A stretch of DNA of 64,000 nucleotides from assembly GCA_964432885.1 (NCBI GenBank), contig CAYSPG010000009.1, positions 78,434 through 142,433 of the forward strand, read 5' to 3'. The stretch comes from CAYSPG01 sp964432885 (GTDB lineage Bacteria; Bacteroidota; Bacteroidia; AKYH767-A; OLB10). The notes beneath the pieces were generated by a model. It made no database searches. It saw nothing but the letters and a program-made list of their open reading frames with translations, and had not been told where the DNA came from. Below, piece by piece: positions 1 to 9,989 of this stretch (positions are counted from its first letter, which is position 1; each line of letters starts with the position of its first letter). The position numbers and the translations under genes were made by a program.

Positions 1-478
1 ATTTTATTTTATCCAGATTGCTTCCGGGTTGGCAGGGAATTTCTGCAATCGTTTTTTTTTCAATTTCTTTTCCCGAAATATCAAACGGACTCATCTCCAC
101 CAAAATTTTGTTTTCGTTTTCAACATAAATCGATTTGGCAGCAATAAGATTCCCATTGGCAACTCCTATGGATTCAATCCTTGATCCATTTAGGTCTTTT
201 TCAAATAATCGCGTCCATTTTTCGTGCAAATCGGATGAAAAGTAACTTACCTTATATTTTCTTGACTTAAAACCTAAGCGGTCTCGCTCTTCGTCAATTG
301 GAAGGTTGCTTTGAAGAAGAAAAAAACCATCATCATTGTAACCAATTACACGTAAGTAATCATAATTGTAATTATCAATTGGCTGGGCTGCATATTCAAT
401 TTTCTGGCAATAAGTTTTTAATCCTAAGAAAAGAAAAAAAGTAAGCCCGAAAAAAAATCTTGATTCAATAGTAAACAT
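1..478 (-). CDS. Exported protein of unknown function, N-terminal part (cut by window edge)
   Basis: Reading leftward from the ATG at 476-478, the frame stays open for 159 codons to the left edge, so only the N-terminus is visible. It begins with a typical signal peptide: a short n-region, a hydrophobic stretch (FFFGLTFFLFLGL) and a likely cleavage after TYC or TYCQ near residues 23-25. The mature part is polar with many Asp, Asn and Lys residues and alternating hydrophobics (for example SKYFSSDLHEKW-like strands around residue 80), as in beta-rich extracytoplasmic proteins. No catalytic motif is recognised. The C-terminus, where a sorting domain would lie, is outside the window. The gap to the next minus-strand gene is 67 bp, so the two could be cotranscribed. 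Confidence 0.7.
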   Translation of the reverse strand, partial: MFTIESRFFFGLTFFLFLGLKTYCQKIEYAAQPIDNYNYDYLRVIGYNDDGFFLLQSNLPIDEERDRLGFKSRKYKVSYFSSDLHEKWTRLFEKDLNGSRIESIGVANGNLIAAKSIYVENENKILVEMSPFDISGKEIEKKTIAEIPCQPGSNLDKIK

Positions 479-545
479 TTAAAAAAATTGAAATTAGTGC
501 AAATAATATAAAGCGATTAACAATAAATAAAAACAAAAGTTAAAG

Positions 546-1049
546 TTATATAAATGAACTTTCGCGAGGTTGTTTATGCATTAATAATTTTCCTGTTCCA
601 GCAGATATTGATTTCCATGAGTTGGAATCGAATTTAATAGCTGCAAAAGCGCTTGTTGAAAAATGCCTTGACTCATCACCAGTAAGCAAACTTAAAAAGC
701 GTGTGGCACCGGGATTGTGACAAAACAATAAAATGGTATTGTGGCTATCGTCCATTTTATTAAGCACGGCAAGCAAATCTCGTGACCCGGCTTCATATAT
801 CCTGTTTTCCAAAGCAATTTGATTAATTGAATATTTTAATGTTCGGGCAAAAATCAAAGCCGTACTAAATGTGCGGACCGAAGGGCTTGACAAAATTAAG
901 TCAGGATTTTTGCAATGTTCTGAAAGCACTCCGCTCATGGCTACGGCATCGCGATACCCTTTTTCGGTAAGCGGCCTATCCATATCACTAATAAGTGGTA
1001 ATTCGCGTGTTGATTTGCTGTGGCGTATTAAAAAAAGTGTTTTGCTCAT
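546..1049 (-). CDS. SixA-like histidine phosphatase (phosphoglycerate mutase superfamily)
   Basis: This 167-residue protein belongs to the branch-1 histidine phosphatase superfamily. The catalytic RH pair is at residues 9-10 in LFLIRHSKS, with Ser in place of the usual Gly after it. It is followed by the family pattern DRPLTEKG (about residues 24-31), the SSPSVRTFSTA segment that supplies a phosphate-binding Arg (about 54-64), and a second His in FCHNPGATRF (about 110). The size and the RxLTxxG/SSxxxRxxxTA spacing fit SixA-type phosphohistidine phosphatases of about 160 residues. There is no signal peptide, so it should be cytoplasmic. Partners cannot be read from context: the neighbours are an exported protein and a tRNA. 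A TAnnTTTG element lies about 31 bp upstream. Family assignment is firm; the substrate is not known. Confidence 0.85.
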   Translation of the reverse strand: MSKTLFLIRHSKSTRELPLISDMDRPLTEKGYRDAVAMSGVLSEHCKNPDLILSSPSVRTFSTALIFARTLKYSINQIALENRIYEAGSRDLLAVLNKMDDSHNTILLFCHNPGATRFLSLLTGDESRHFSTSAFAAIKFDSNSWKSISAGTGKLLMHKQPRESSFI

Positions 1050-1079
1050 AGTTTTAATTTTTCAGGCAGGTAATCTGAA

Positions 1080-1087
1080 CAAATGTA
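1080..1087 (-). promoter_or_regulatory. Candidate -7 promoter element for the SixA-like gene
   Basis: On the minus strand this reads TACATTTG, a full match to the Bacteroidota -7 consensus TAnnTTTG, about 31 bp before the start codon at 1049. No TTG is seen at the preferred 19-20 bp upstream; one lies only 13 bp away. The assignment therefore rests on the -7 element and position alone. Confidence 0.35.
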
Positions 1088-1264
1088 GCAATAATTATTC
1101 CAATTTACACCTATTTTTTATTGCAAACGTTTGCCGAGAAACTCAACCCGGTTTTTTTTAGCTTATTGCAAATGTAAGATTCACCGAGGTTACAGGCTAC
1201 TGGTAGTGAACTAAAGTTGGTGATTTGTGCTTATTAAAAACAAAAGTGACAAAACAAACAGCAT

Positions 1265-1290
1265 AAAAAAAGCCCGCAACTAACGGGCTT
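1265..1290 (-). terminator. Intrinsic terminator of tRNA-Val
   Basis: On the minus strand a perfect 7-bp stem (AAGCCCG / CGGGCTT) with a 7-nt loop is followed by a run of T. It begins 10 bp after the 3' end of tRNA-Val, so it most likely ends that transcript. Confidence 0.85.
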
Positions 1291-1299
1291 AACTTAGTG

Positions 1300-1374
1300 T
1301 GGGAGCAACAGGGTTCGAACCTGTGACCCCCTGCTTGTAAGGCAGGTGCTCTGAACCAGCTGAGCTATGCTCCC
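1300..1374 (-). tRNA. tRNA-Val (anticodon TAC)
   Basis: The minus strand folds as a standard cloverleaf of 75 nt. The 7-bp acceptor stem is GGGAGCA / TGCTCCC, the D-arm stem is GCTC/GAGC, the anticodon stem is CCTGC/GCAGG around the loop CTTACAA (anticodon TAC), and the T-arm is ACAGG-TTCGAAC-CCTGT. The discriminator base is A and no CCA is encoded. It is flanked by a strong promoter on one side and a terminator on the other, so it looks like a single-gene transcript. Confidence 0.97.
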
Positions 1375-1423
1375 AAATATATTAAATTGTGGTTGGGTAA
1401 TTTGGTTTTTTAAAATGAGGGTG

Positions 1424-1454
1424 CAAATATAGATATAGCGGTTAAATCTCCAAA
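1424..1454 (-). promoter_or_regulatory. Bacteroidota-type promoter of tRNA-Val
   Basis: On the minus strand TTTG (1451-1454) is followed by exactly 19 bp and then TATATTTG (1424-1431). This is a full match to the -33 TTG and -7 TAnnTTTG elements used by the primary sigma factor of Bacteroidota, at the preferred spacing. The predicted transcript start lies about 40-45 bp before the mature tRNA. Confidence 0.75.
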
Positions 1455-1586
1455 TAAATCAAAAAATTATTGTGCTGCCATTTTGCATTGTAAGAAATGC
1501 TGTAAATAAAATTCATTACCTATGTTTTTTTTCATTACACGGAAAGGTTTTTGATATGATAAGTGCATAAAACCTTTTCGAATGTG

Positions 1587-2927
1587 ATGAACAGTATAAT
1601 TTGGAAAAAAGAATTTGATGCCATTGCCACCAGGCAGCATGTAATAGCCGCCTGGGTAGCTGTTATACTAAACCCTTTGTGGGCGGTTAGTGATTATTTT
1701 ATAATTCCGTCCTACTGGAAACTGTTTTTTGTGATACGGCTGGTGGTATCAGGATTTACACTTTTGGCTCTTATACTTCGAAAAAGATTAAACCTGAATC
1801 ATGCAACCATTGTATTGATTCCGTTTTTAGGGATAGCCCTGCAAAACGCGTTTATGTATAGCGTTATGGATATTCCTGTACTGCAGCAGCATACGTTTGC
1901 ATACATTGCATTATTTATAGGAGCAGGAATGCTGTTGATATGGCAGCCTGTAAATTCGGTGTTTGTGGTTGCTGTAACTGCCATTTTTCAATTCGTGTTT
2001 ATAAAACTTAATAGTCATCTTAATGCAGAACAAATATTATTTAACGGAGGATTTTTGGTTTTTACGGTGGCTGTATTCAATATTGTAATAACAACCATTC
2101 GTTACAATTCAATAAAAAAAGAATTGATTTCACGATTAGAAATTGAAGAATCAAAAAATCAAATTTCGTCTCAAAAAAATACAATTGAGAAAACTGCTGC
2201 AGAGCTAACGGATATTAATGATAAGCTAAACCGCTTTGCTCATGTTATTTCGCACGATTTAAAGGCGCCTTTGCGCGGCATTAGCAACCTTGTTTCATGG
2301 ATTGAAGACGAGACGCGCGACAAGCTGAAACCTGAGTCGCAGGAGTATATATCATTGCTGCGGACACAGGTTGATAAAATGGACAAAATGATAAAGGGGA
2401 TACTGGACTATTCGCGCACTGGTAATGAGAACCACTCGCGTGAGTGGGTTTCAACAGAAAAACTAATGCATGAAACAGTACAAATGTTTGCTTTTGATAC
2501 CAATGTTAGGGTTCAAATATTTAAAGGCATGCCGGTTTTATTTTATAATAAAACAAAACTGACTCAGGTGTTTCAAAATCTGCTAAGCAATGCTGTTAAA
2601 CACAATAACAAGGCAACTGCCGAAGTAAAAATATTCTGCATTGAGCAGGATTCCTGTTTTGAATTTTCGGTAGAAGACAACGGACCTGGAATATTGGCGC
2701 AACATTATGAAAAAGTATTTGAGATGTTTCAAACCTTATCTGCTAAAGACAATAATTACAACACAGGCGTGGGGCTTCCTATCGTAAAAAAAATAATAGA
2801 AGAAGCCGGTGGAAAAATATGGATTGAATCGGCAACAAAATCAGGCACCACTTTTAAATTTACCTTACCTAAGGTTTCGGAACAGGGAGAAGTGATATTT
2901 CAAAAAGATAATACGGTAAGTGCTTAA
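1587..2927 (+). CDS. Membrane sensor histidine kinase
   Basis: This is a 446-residue two-component kinase. Residues about 15-175 form six hydrophobic segments with short loops and no large extracytoplasmic domain, so the signal is probably sensed in or near the membrane. A short coiled segment (about 175-215) leads to the HisKA domain, whose phospho-acceptor is H223 in HVISHDLKAPLRG. The HATPase domain shows the N box (NLLSNAVKHN), G1 (EDNGPGI) and G2 (TGVGLPIVKKI). There is no receiver domain and no response regulator gene nearby, so it is an orphan. The ATG at 1587 is chosen over an in-frame GTG at 1563, which would add only eight residues. Its stop is 5 bp from the convergent phosphatase gene. 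The stimulus is unknown. Confidence 0.9.
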   Translation: MNSIIWKKEFDAIATRQHVIAAWVAVILNPLWAVSDYFIIPSYWKLFFVIRLVVSGFTLLALILRKRLNLNHATIVLIPFLGIALQNAFMYSVMDIPVLQQHTFAYIALFIGAGMLLIWQPVNSVFVVAVTAIFQFVFIKLNSHLNAEQILFNGGFLVFTVAVFNIVITTIRYNSIKKELISRLEIEESKNQISSQKNTIEKTAAELTDINDKLNRFAHVISHDLKAPLRGISNLVSWIEDETRDKLKPESQEYISLLRTQVDKMDKMIKGILDYSRTGNENHSREWVSTEKLMHETVQMFAFDTNVRVQIFKGMPVLFYNKTKLTQVFQNLLSNAVKHNNKATAEVKIFCIEQDSCFEFSVEDNGPGILAQHYEKVFEMFQTLSAKDNNYNTGVGLPIVKKIIEEAGGKIWIESATKSGTTFKFTLPKVSEQGEVIFQKDNTVSA

Positions 2928-2932
2928 ATCAT

Positions 2933-5575
2933 TTACTGCTTTATAAATCTTGCTATATTATTTAAGCCACTGCCAATAGCTTTGATGACATACACCCCTG
3001 GTTGAAGAAAACGCACATCTATTTCCTTTTTGGCGATATTATCTTGAAACAAAACAGTTTCATTTAAGACCATATTTCCCATACAATCATAAATAACAAC
3101 TTCGGTGGTGTAACTGGTGTTGCATTGCATACGCAAGGCAAGTGTACTAAAAACAGGATTGGGCGAAACAGAAATTGTATGGTCCAAATCATCCACATCA
3201 TTACTTTGCTGTTTTGAAATTTGATTTGCAAAAGGCGAGTAGGATTTGATAAAGAGAGATTGTGTTTTGCTATTGCCGCATTGCGCAACTGCCTGAACAG
3301 ATAAGCCTCCCATTGTAAATGCCGGAAGAAAATCAACAACTACAGACGAAGTATTTTGACCGGATACAATAATTGCATTTACAGGTGCTGACCAATTGTA
3401 CCCTGTGGCGCCTGCAACAGGCGTTATACTATAAACCACATTGGATGCTGCACTTGCAATAGACACAGGCCCGATGATGGAACTACTTATAATGGGAGTT
3501 GCACTAACTGGAATGCATTTAACTGCTGTGCTAATTATACATGCAGGATGATTGGCCACACAAACTTTGCCATTAGCAAAACCGGCAGGAAACTCAACTT
3601 GAACAGAGGTGGGGCCGTTAAATGTTTGGGGTGTAGGTAAGCCATTTATTAAGGCACCAACGGGAGCTGACCATGAAAGCGTTGAAAAAGCATGAACAGA
3701 TAATGAGTTGTAAGTAGCTATATCTAAAGGACAGGCCTGCATGCTGCCAGTAAGCGGAAGATTAACCGGATTAACGCGGCTTATAAAAACACTTTGGGGT
3801 GTGCCTGAGCCACAAACATTGTTTGCCGTTACCAACATAGTATATCCATTAACTGAAGAATTTGCAGACACATTTATAGTAACAAGGGTATCACTGCCTC
3901 CGCTGCTAATGACAATACCTGATGTACCTGAACCAATACTCCATGTATAGGACTTTGCCGTGGTATCGTTGGCAATGTATAGTTGAATACCGTTAACAGG
4001 AGGGCAAACTGTTGATGGGGCAATAATGGCAGCGGGCTGTGCCGGAGGTTGGCCTGCTACATAGATAAGAATAGTTGCAGACGTTGAGCAACCAAACGAA
4101 TCGGCATACAAATAGCTAATGGTATGGTAGCCTGCTCCGGCAATAGAAGGATCAAAAACATTGCCCACAACTCCTGCACCCGAAAAAATTCCGTTGGATG
4201 GAGCGGCATTTAATACAACAGGGCTTCCGGTAACACACATATCGCTTACGGGTGTTATGCTTGCAGTTAAATCACAAACTTTAACAATGCTAAAGTTATC
4301 GCGTACGGTGGGTGCAGCTACATCACTGTCAAGAAATTTAACAGTAAGGGTATCGGCATCGGTTTCTAAAATTAATGATCCCATGTAAAGATTAAGCGCC
4401 TGTGCCATGGCTGGGTGAGGCCATCCCGGTAACGGACCTTCAAGTACGCCTGCTGTACCAGCAGCTAAGTAAACAGTGCCTTTGTAATTACGCGAGCTTC
4501 GCTTTTCATAAGCATTGGGTTTGGTGCCTGTGCCGCCATCAACAATCATTGAACTATCAAGCGAAGCGGAGTAGCCATAATATCCATCAAGAAAAAAAGA
4601 GCGTTCGTATTGGTGATTATGGCCTGTTAAAACCAAATCAACTTTGTAGTTTTCTAAAATGGGTAAAATATTTTGCCTTGTTTCGATAAGGTTGGTTTCA
4701 TTATCTGAATCATGACCACCTTTTGTATATGGCGGGTGATGCATAAAAACAACTTTCCACTTTTGGGTGGTGGCTGTTAAATCGGCAGCAAGCCATGAAA
4801 GCATTGCAGACCCTGCAGCGCGAAATGAAGCAGTAGATGTTTCTAAACAAATAAAATGAATGTTGGCATAGTCGAAACTGTAATACGATTCGTTGCCGGA
4901 AGGCAGGCCGCCACATTCGGCATTAGATGGTAAAGTAAATATGTCGAAATAAGGGCCAGTTTGTGTGGTTGGGTCGGATGATAACACCTCATGATTGCCC
5001 ATGGCAGAGAATACCGGAATGTGCTTAAAGATGTTTTCGTAATGATTGGTAAATACAGCGGCCTGATACTCGGCATCGGTACCATATATATATGCATTGT
5101 CGCCAAGCATAATCATGCGGTCAATGGTATCGGTGCTGTTGTAATTTAAAAAAGCATCTCGTACCTGGTTTTGCTCGGCAGTATTTACACCACTGTCGGC
5201 AAAAATCCAGAATCGCGATTTTTTTTGAGTGCCGTTAACGGGTGATGTTTGAAAATAATTGGAGCTATCGGATTGTAATGTGTTTATACCATCACCAATG
5301 GAGTAATAATAAAGGGTATGCGGGGTAAGCGAGGTAATGCGCACCCGGTGGTCGGTAACCAATGCCGAATCGGTAAGGCATGAGGTAAGATTTGCGTAGG
5401 TAGTACCATAACAAACCTTTGAGATAGTTGCAACATCGGTACGCCACATTATAGTGATGGCACTATCTGACGGCATTTGCAGGTATGGCTGGCGCAACAA
5501 AACGGGCGCTTGTGAAAACGTATCTGCGAAAGCAAAAATACAGGCAAAGCAAAAAAAGATGGAAAATCGGCTCAT
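2933..5575 (-). CDS. T9SS-exported purple-acid-phosphatase-like metallophosphoesterase with Ig/PKD-like repeats
   Basis: This 880-residue exported enzyme starts with a signal peptide (cleavage near residue 21). Residues about 24-112 form the fibronectin-like N-terminal domain of purple acid phosphatases. The metallophosphoesterase domain (about 120-400) shows all five metal-binding blocks: FADSG (D127), GDN (158-160), GNHE (193-196), HH (279-280) and GHNH (318-321). It should hydrolyse phosphomonoesters with a dinuclear metal site outside the cell. Residues about 430-790 are PKD/Ig-like repeats, including a diverged copy of the module found at the C-termini of the proteins at 5961 and 11487. 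The last ~80 residues (SVSPNP ... GVYVIKA ... RFIKQ) are a type A T9SS sorting domain. Substrate specificity is not determined. Confidence 0.9.
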   Translation of the reverse strand: MSRFSIFFCFACIFAFADTFSQAPVLLRQPYLQMPSDSAITIMWRTDVATISKVCYGTTYANLTSCLTDSALVTDHRVRITSLTPHTLYYYSIGDGINTLQSDSSNYFQTSPVNGTQKKSRFWIFADSGVNTAEQNQVRDAFLNYNSTDTIDRMIMLGDNAYIYGTDAEYQAAVFTNHYENIFKHIPVFSAMGNHEVLSSDPTTQTGPYFDIFTLPSNAECGGLPSGNESYYSFDYANIHFICLETSTASFRAAGSAMLSWLAADLTATTQKWKVVFMHHPPYTKGGHDSDNETNLIETRQNILPILENYKVDLVLTGHNHQYERSFFLDGYYGYSASLDSSMIVDGGTGTKPNAYEKRSSRNYKGTVYLAAGTAGVLEGPLPGWPHPAMAQALNLYMGSLILETDADTLTVKFLDSDVAAPTVRDNFSIVKVCDLTASITPVSDMCVTGSPVVLNAAPSNGIFSGAGVVGNVFDPSIAGAGYHTISYLYADSFGCSTSATILIYVAGQPPAQPAAIIAPSTVCPPVNGIQLYIANDTTAKSYTWSIGSGTSGIVISSGGSDTLVTINVSANSSVNGYTMLVTANNVCGSGTPQSVFISRVNPVNLPLTGSMQACPLDIATYNSLSVHAFSTLSWSAPVGALINGLPTPQTFNGPTSVQVEFPAGFANGKVCVANHPACIISTAVKCIPVSATPIISSSIIGPVSIASAASNVVYSITPVAGATGYNWSAPVNAIIVSGQNTSSVVVDFLPAFTMGGLSVQAVAQCGNSKTQSLFIKSYSPFANQISKQQSNDVDDLDHTISVSPNPVFSTLALRMQCNTSYTTEVVIYDCMGNMVLNETVLFQDNIAKKEIDVRFLQPGVYVIKAIGSGLNNIARFIKQ

Positions 5576-5960
5576 GGGTAAACAGGTAATACTATATTAT
5601 TAATCCATATTGATGCCAAAGAGTAATTGGCGTTTTGAATCAGGGTAAATGGCTTAGTATGTTTAGCAAACCACATTCAATGCTTTATGAAGTAGCCGGC
5701 ATAAGCTACTTATATATTATGGGCTAAAGGTAGCATTGCTTTTTTTTAGAAAAGAAGGTGTACATGAAAAGAAGCTAACAACTGCTGTTTTTTAGCAACA
5801 AACCTCTGTTTGATGCCTTAAATGGCTATTAGAATCATTAGGGTTCGTTTTCGCCTTACTTTTTATGGCTTTCGCCAAAAATTAGGCCTTTTAAGATGGT
5901 TATAGGCGGATATTGCCTTCCAAAATCAATTAATCCATAACAATTAAATTAAATCGCACA
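5576..5960. other. Divergent intergenic region, 385 bp, no gene seen
   Basis: This AT-rich gap separates two divergent T9SS genes and must hold both promoters. On the plus strand there is a near-match promoter: TTTTG at 5633-5637, 20 bp, then TATGTTTA at 5658-5665 (one mismatch in the last base). It would leave a leader of about 290 nt before the ATG at 5961. No coding frame, tRNA, clear hairpin or riboswitch is visible. Confidence 0.5.
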
Positions 5961-8900
5961 ATGAAAAAACTACTAAAATTAATGATGCTGATATTCCTTA
6001 TAACAGGATATACAGCAATTGCGCAAACAACGCAAACGTTTACAGGTTCGGGAACCTTTGTGGTTCCGGCCGGTGTAACTACTGTACAGGTTGAGGCCTG
6101 GGGCGGTGGTGGTGCCGGTGGAGGTACTAACGCATCTGCCAACAGAGGCGGAGGTGGTGGTGCCGGTGGTTCTTATACAAATAACACATCGGTAGCCGTT
6201 ACTCCCGGTGCATCTATAACCGTTACGGTAGGTGCCGGTGGTCTAGGTGCTTCAAATGCCAATGGTGGTGCGGGTGGTACTTCTACTTTTGCATCGGGTA
6301 CACCTGTTACTGCAGTTGGTGGTGCGGGTGGTAATGTGGGAAATAACACTACTAACTACGGTGCGGGTGCCGGTGTTACCACAGGTATTACGCGCAATGG
6401 CGGATCGGGTTCTAATGCAAGTTCAGGATCCTTTACCAGCGGTGCAGGTGGCGGTGGTGCAGGCAGCACAGGCAATGGTGGTAATGCGTCAGGCATTACA
6501 GGTGGAGCCGGTGGTGCCGGTGGCGGTGGCACAGGTGCAGCCGGTTTATCAGGCGGAAGTGCCAATGGTAATGATGCCACAGCACTAAGTGCAGGTGGTG
6601 GAGGTGCAAGAGGAAGCAGCGGCAATTTTTTAAACCGTATAGGTGGTGATGGTTTTAGAGGTCAGGTGAAAGTTACCTGGACATGCCCTTCTTATAGTTT
6701 AACTTCTACAACAGTTGGTTCTCCTTTATGTGTAACAAATACAGCTACCGTTACTTTAACCGGAAATGCTGCCAATTTACCCTTAGGTACTTATACAGTT
6801 ACTTATAACCAAAGCGCACCCAACAGTGCCACAGGTGTTACCAAAACAATGACAGTAACTACTGCCGGCACAGGTTCATTTACTACCAATGCGTTGGCCA
6901 ATGCAGGTGCTACAACCATTACTATTACCAACTTAACATCAGGCGCAACAGGCGGTACATGCTCTTCGGCCATTAGTACCAATAATACCGCATCGGTTAC
7001 TGTTAACGCATTGCCAACTGCTAATGCCGGTACCGATGTAACAACTTGTTCAAACGCGGGTGCAGTTAACATTACTGCCGGAGCTACTGCTACCGGTACA
7101 AGCTTTTTATGGACCTCATCCGGATCAGGAACATTCACAGATGCAACATCTTTATCATTAGCTACCTATACACCAAGCGGTGCCGATATTGCTGCAGGAA
7201 GTGTTGTACTTACTTTAACATCTTCAAATTCGCCCTGCGCTGATGTAAGCGATACCAAAACATTGTTTATTAGCCCTGCTCCTGCTGTTACAGGAACAGC
7301 TATTTGTCAAGGCGGCAGCGGTTCGCTTACAGCCACAGCTACCTGCCCCACCGGAAGTGCTACAGCAAGCGGAACCAATACCAATACCTTTCAATTAACA
7401 AATACCTCGCCTGTACATAGTATTACATTACCGGTTTCGGGAGTACCTGCCGGTGCAACCATTACGGATGTAAATGTGAGCGTAACCATAGCACACAATT
7501 ACCAGGCCGATGTGGTATTAGCTTTATCAACCCCCGGTGGTGGAACTACCGTTTCGTTAACCGGACCAACAGGAGCCGGTAATGCCACTAACTTAGGAAA
7601 TACAACAGGTACCATTACAGAAACATCTACCGGTGCAGTGGCTACTTATACTTTTGACCAGGCTGCTTCAACAGCGGCTTGGGGAAGCAATAACCCCGCT
7701 ACAGCAGGCAGTTTTAAACCTGCTTCGGGTGGTGGAAGTATGAATACCTTTAACGGATTAAGCACCATTAACGGCAACTGGATTTTAACTGCCGATGATG
7801 ATGCCAATAATGATAATGGTTTAATTACCGCTGTTACGGTAACCATACAATATTCATTCCCCGCAGTTATTGCCTGGTACACAGTACCAACAGGAGGCAC
7901 TGTAGTTCAGGAAGGCTCTCCGTTTAATCCCGTAGGCGATGCCGAAGTAATTGCACAAGGTGGTATATATGCAAACCTTGCTAACAGCAACACCCCCGGA
8001 ACTTATACATTTTATGCAGCCTGCTCAAGCACTCCAACATGCCGCGAAGCCGTAACATTTGTTATTGATGCTTCTGCTTCGGCCAATGCCGGTGCCGACA
8101 TTTCATTGTGTTCGCCTGTTAGCCACACGCTTGCCGGTACTATTGGCGGTGCAGCCACCTCATCAACCTGGACAACAAGTGGTGATGGTACATTTAATGA
8201 TGCAGGTATGCTTAATGCGAATTATACTTTTGGTGCAAATGATATTGCAACCGGAAGTGTAACCCTTACACTTACTACTGATGATCCTGCCGGTGTATGC
8301 CTGGCAGCATCTGATAATATGGTTGTGACTATCCGTACGGCTATTGCATCAAACCCTGTTACAGCTACAGGTCCTTCAAGTGTATGCCCTCCTTCAACAA
8401 ATCATACCCTTAGCGTAACTCCGGTTGCTGATGCCGATTCGTACAGCTGGGTTCCCGGACCTACTACTACCGGTGTTACCTTTAACGGCCCAACCAACGG
8501 CAGCAGTGTAAATGTTGATTACGGTACAACTTCAAATTCATCTTACAGCATTCGTGTATATGCCGTAAATGCCTGCGGAACAAGTACCGGATATTACTCG
8601 GTGTTTACCCGCAGAAGCGTGGGCGCTCCTGCAAACCCAAGCGGTGCTACTGTGGCTTGCGCCAACGATGTTAAAACCTATACCATACCTGCCGTAACCG
8701 GTGCCGAAACATATACCTGGAGCGGCCCTGCAGGTTCATTAATCAATGGTAACCCTACACCTTATACAGCTGCTGCTTTAACATCTGTTAATGTTACCTT
8801 CCCCTCAGGGTTTACAAGCGGGCAGGTGGGTGTTGCGGCTAGTGTAGCCTGCTATACTTCGGTAACCAAAACTATCAATGTAAGCGTTGCCACTGTATCA

Positions 8901-9950
8901 ACAGGAGTTATTACAGGTTCAACCTATACGGTTTGTCCCGGATCATCATACACCTACAGCGTGGTTCCGGTGGCTAATGCTGTAAGTTATAACTGGACAT
9001 TGCCGAATCACGTTACCGGAAGTTCATCATCCAACAGCATAAACGTAACCATACAGCCCGGTTTTAACTCGGCTAATATTAAGGTGGCTGCTGTAAGCGT
9101 ATGCGGAATTGCTTCGGCACAGCAGCAAAAAACACTTAGCACAGGTGTAGCTTCAAAGCCAGCATCTATCACAGGCCCGGTAAACGGTATGTGCGGTCAA
9201 ACGGTGGTAAACACCTGCCCCACACAAGCCGGTGTTACCTATAACTGGTCTGTGCCTGGTACGGCTACAATTAATAGCGGACAAGGAACTAATGCTGTAA
9301 ACGTAACCTATGGTACATTTACTACCGGTACAGTTTGCGTAACAGCTACCAATGCCTGCGGCACCAGCCCCAGCCGTTGTATTACTGTAAGCGGTGCGCC
9401 TGCTACCCCTTCTGCAATTACTGCAACACCCGGTTCATGGTGTGATAACACCAGCGGTGTTGAGTTTAATGCTAACGTTTCAAACGTTACCGGCTCATAT
9501 ACTTTAAGCTGGATGTATCCCGGTGCTACTGTATGTACCTATGTATTGGGTGGCGGCAACAGCACCAACCTGGTGCTTGACTGGGTTACCGGTGGAGGAA
9601 ACGTAATTGTAACCACATCAAACGCCTGCGGAAATGGCTCGCGCATATTTTATGCCGCAAGTTCATGCCGCCAGGGAGAAACAGAGTCATCAGTTAGCAG
9701 TCAGCAGTTAACAGTAAGCCCAAATCCTGCTAATGATGTTATCAATATTAATTTTACATCTGCGCAAAATGGAATGACTACTGTTACCGTAACCGATTTA
9801 TCGGGTCGTGTAATGATTAACGAAATGCGCGATGCACAAACCGGCAGCAATATGCACAGCCTTAATGTAAGCCACCTTGCCAAAGGCATTTACATGGTTA
9901 GTGTAGTTGCAAATAATGAAATTAAACAAAGCCGTATTGCTATTGAGTAA
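5961..9950 (+). CDS. T9SS-exported glycine-rich adhesin-like protein with P-domain and Ig/PKD-like repeats
   Basis: This is a 1329-residue surface or secreted protein. A signal peptide (MKKLLKLMMLIFLITGY..., cleavage after AIAQ near residue 22) is followed by a glycine-rich domain (about 25-235) that opens with the strand pattern GTFVVPAGVTTVQVEAWG and continues with runs of Gly, as in the Gly-rich domain family of exported bacterial proteins. Ig/PKD-like repeats follow. A proprotein-convertase P-domain-like jelly roll lies at about 454-634 (NYQADVVLALSTPGG ... NGNWILTADDDANNDNG). From about residue 793 it carries a Cys-paired Ig/PKD-like module nearly the same as in the protein at 11487. The type A T9SS sorting domain is at about 1245-1329 (TVSPNPANDV ... 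GIYMVSV). No catalytic residues are recognised; adhesion or matrix structure is inference. Confidence 0.88.
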   Translation: MKKLLKLMMLIFLITGYTAIAQTTQTFTGSGTFVVPAGVTTVQVEAWGGGGAGGGTNASANRGGGGGAGGSYTNNTSVAVTPGASITVTVGAGGLGASNANGGAGGTSTFASGTPVTAVGGAGGNVGNNTTNYGAGAGVTTGITRNGGSGSNASSGSFTSGAGGGGAGSTGNGGNASGITGGAGGAGGGGTGAAGLSGGSANGNDATALSAGGGGARGSSGNFLNRIGGDGFRGQVKVTWTCPSYSLTSTTVGSPLCVTNTATVTLTGNAANLPLGTYTVTYNQSAPNSATGVTKTMTVTTAGTGSFTTNALANAGATTITITNLTSGATGGTCSSAISTNNTASVTVNALPTANAGTDVTTCSNAGAVNITAGATATGTSFLWTSSGSGTFTDATSLSLATYTPSGADIAAGSVVLTLTSSNSPCADVSDTKTLFISPAPAVTGTAICQGGSGSLTATATCPTGSATASGTNTNTFQLTNTSPVHSITLPVSGVPAGATITDVNVSVTIAHNYQADVVLALSTPGGGTTVSLTGPTGAGNATNLGNTTGTITETSTGAVATYTFDQAASTAAWGSNNPATAGSFKPASGGGSMNTFNGLSTINGNWILTADDDANNDNGLITAVTVTIQYSFPAVIAWYTVPTGGTVVQEGSPFNPVGDAEVIAQGGIYANLANSNTPGTYTFYAACSSTPTCREAVTFVIDASASANAGADISLCSPVSHTLAGTIGGAATSSTWTTSGDGTFNDAGMLNANYTFGANDIATGSVTLTLTTDDPAGVCLAASDNMVVTIRTAIASNPVTATGPSSVCPPSTNHTLSVTPVADADSYSWVPGPTTTGVTFNGPTNGSSVNVDYGTTSNSSYSIRVYAVNACGTSTGYYSVFTRRSVGAPANPSGATVACANDVKTYTIPAVTGAETYTWSGPAGSLINGNPTPYTAAALTSVNVTFPSGFTSGQVGVAASVACYTSVTKTINVSVATVSTGVITGSTYTVCPGSSYTYSVVPVANAVSYNWTLPNHVTGSSSSNSINVTIQPGFNSANIKVAAVSVCGIASAQQQKTLSTGVASKPASITGPVNGMCGQTVVNTCPTQAGVTYNWSVPGTATINSGQGTNAVNVTYGTFTTGTVCVTATNACGTSPSRCITVSGAPATPSAITATPGSWCDNTSGVEFNANVSNVTGSYTLSWMYPGATVCTYVLGGGNSTNLVLDWVTGGGNVIVTTSNACGNGSRIFYAASSCRQGETESSVSSQQLTVSPNPANDVININFTSAQNGMTTVTVTDLSGRVMINEMRDAQTGSNMHSLNVSHLAKGIYMVSVVANNEIKQSRIAIE

Positions 9951-9989
9951 ACTAACTATGGTAACATAACTTGTGCGGATTTTTTGCAC

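Noticed and set aside
871..1161. Plus-strand frame of 96 codons opposite the SixA-like gene
   Set aside because: It is a shadow of a well-supported minus-strand gene and runs into the promoter region.
6247..6625. Proline-rich and methionine/valine-rich frames over the glycine-rich domain on both strands
   Set aside because: They are out-of-frame readings of Gly codons (GGT/GGC/GGA) in the real gene; composition is forced by the repeat and there are no start signals.
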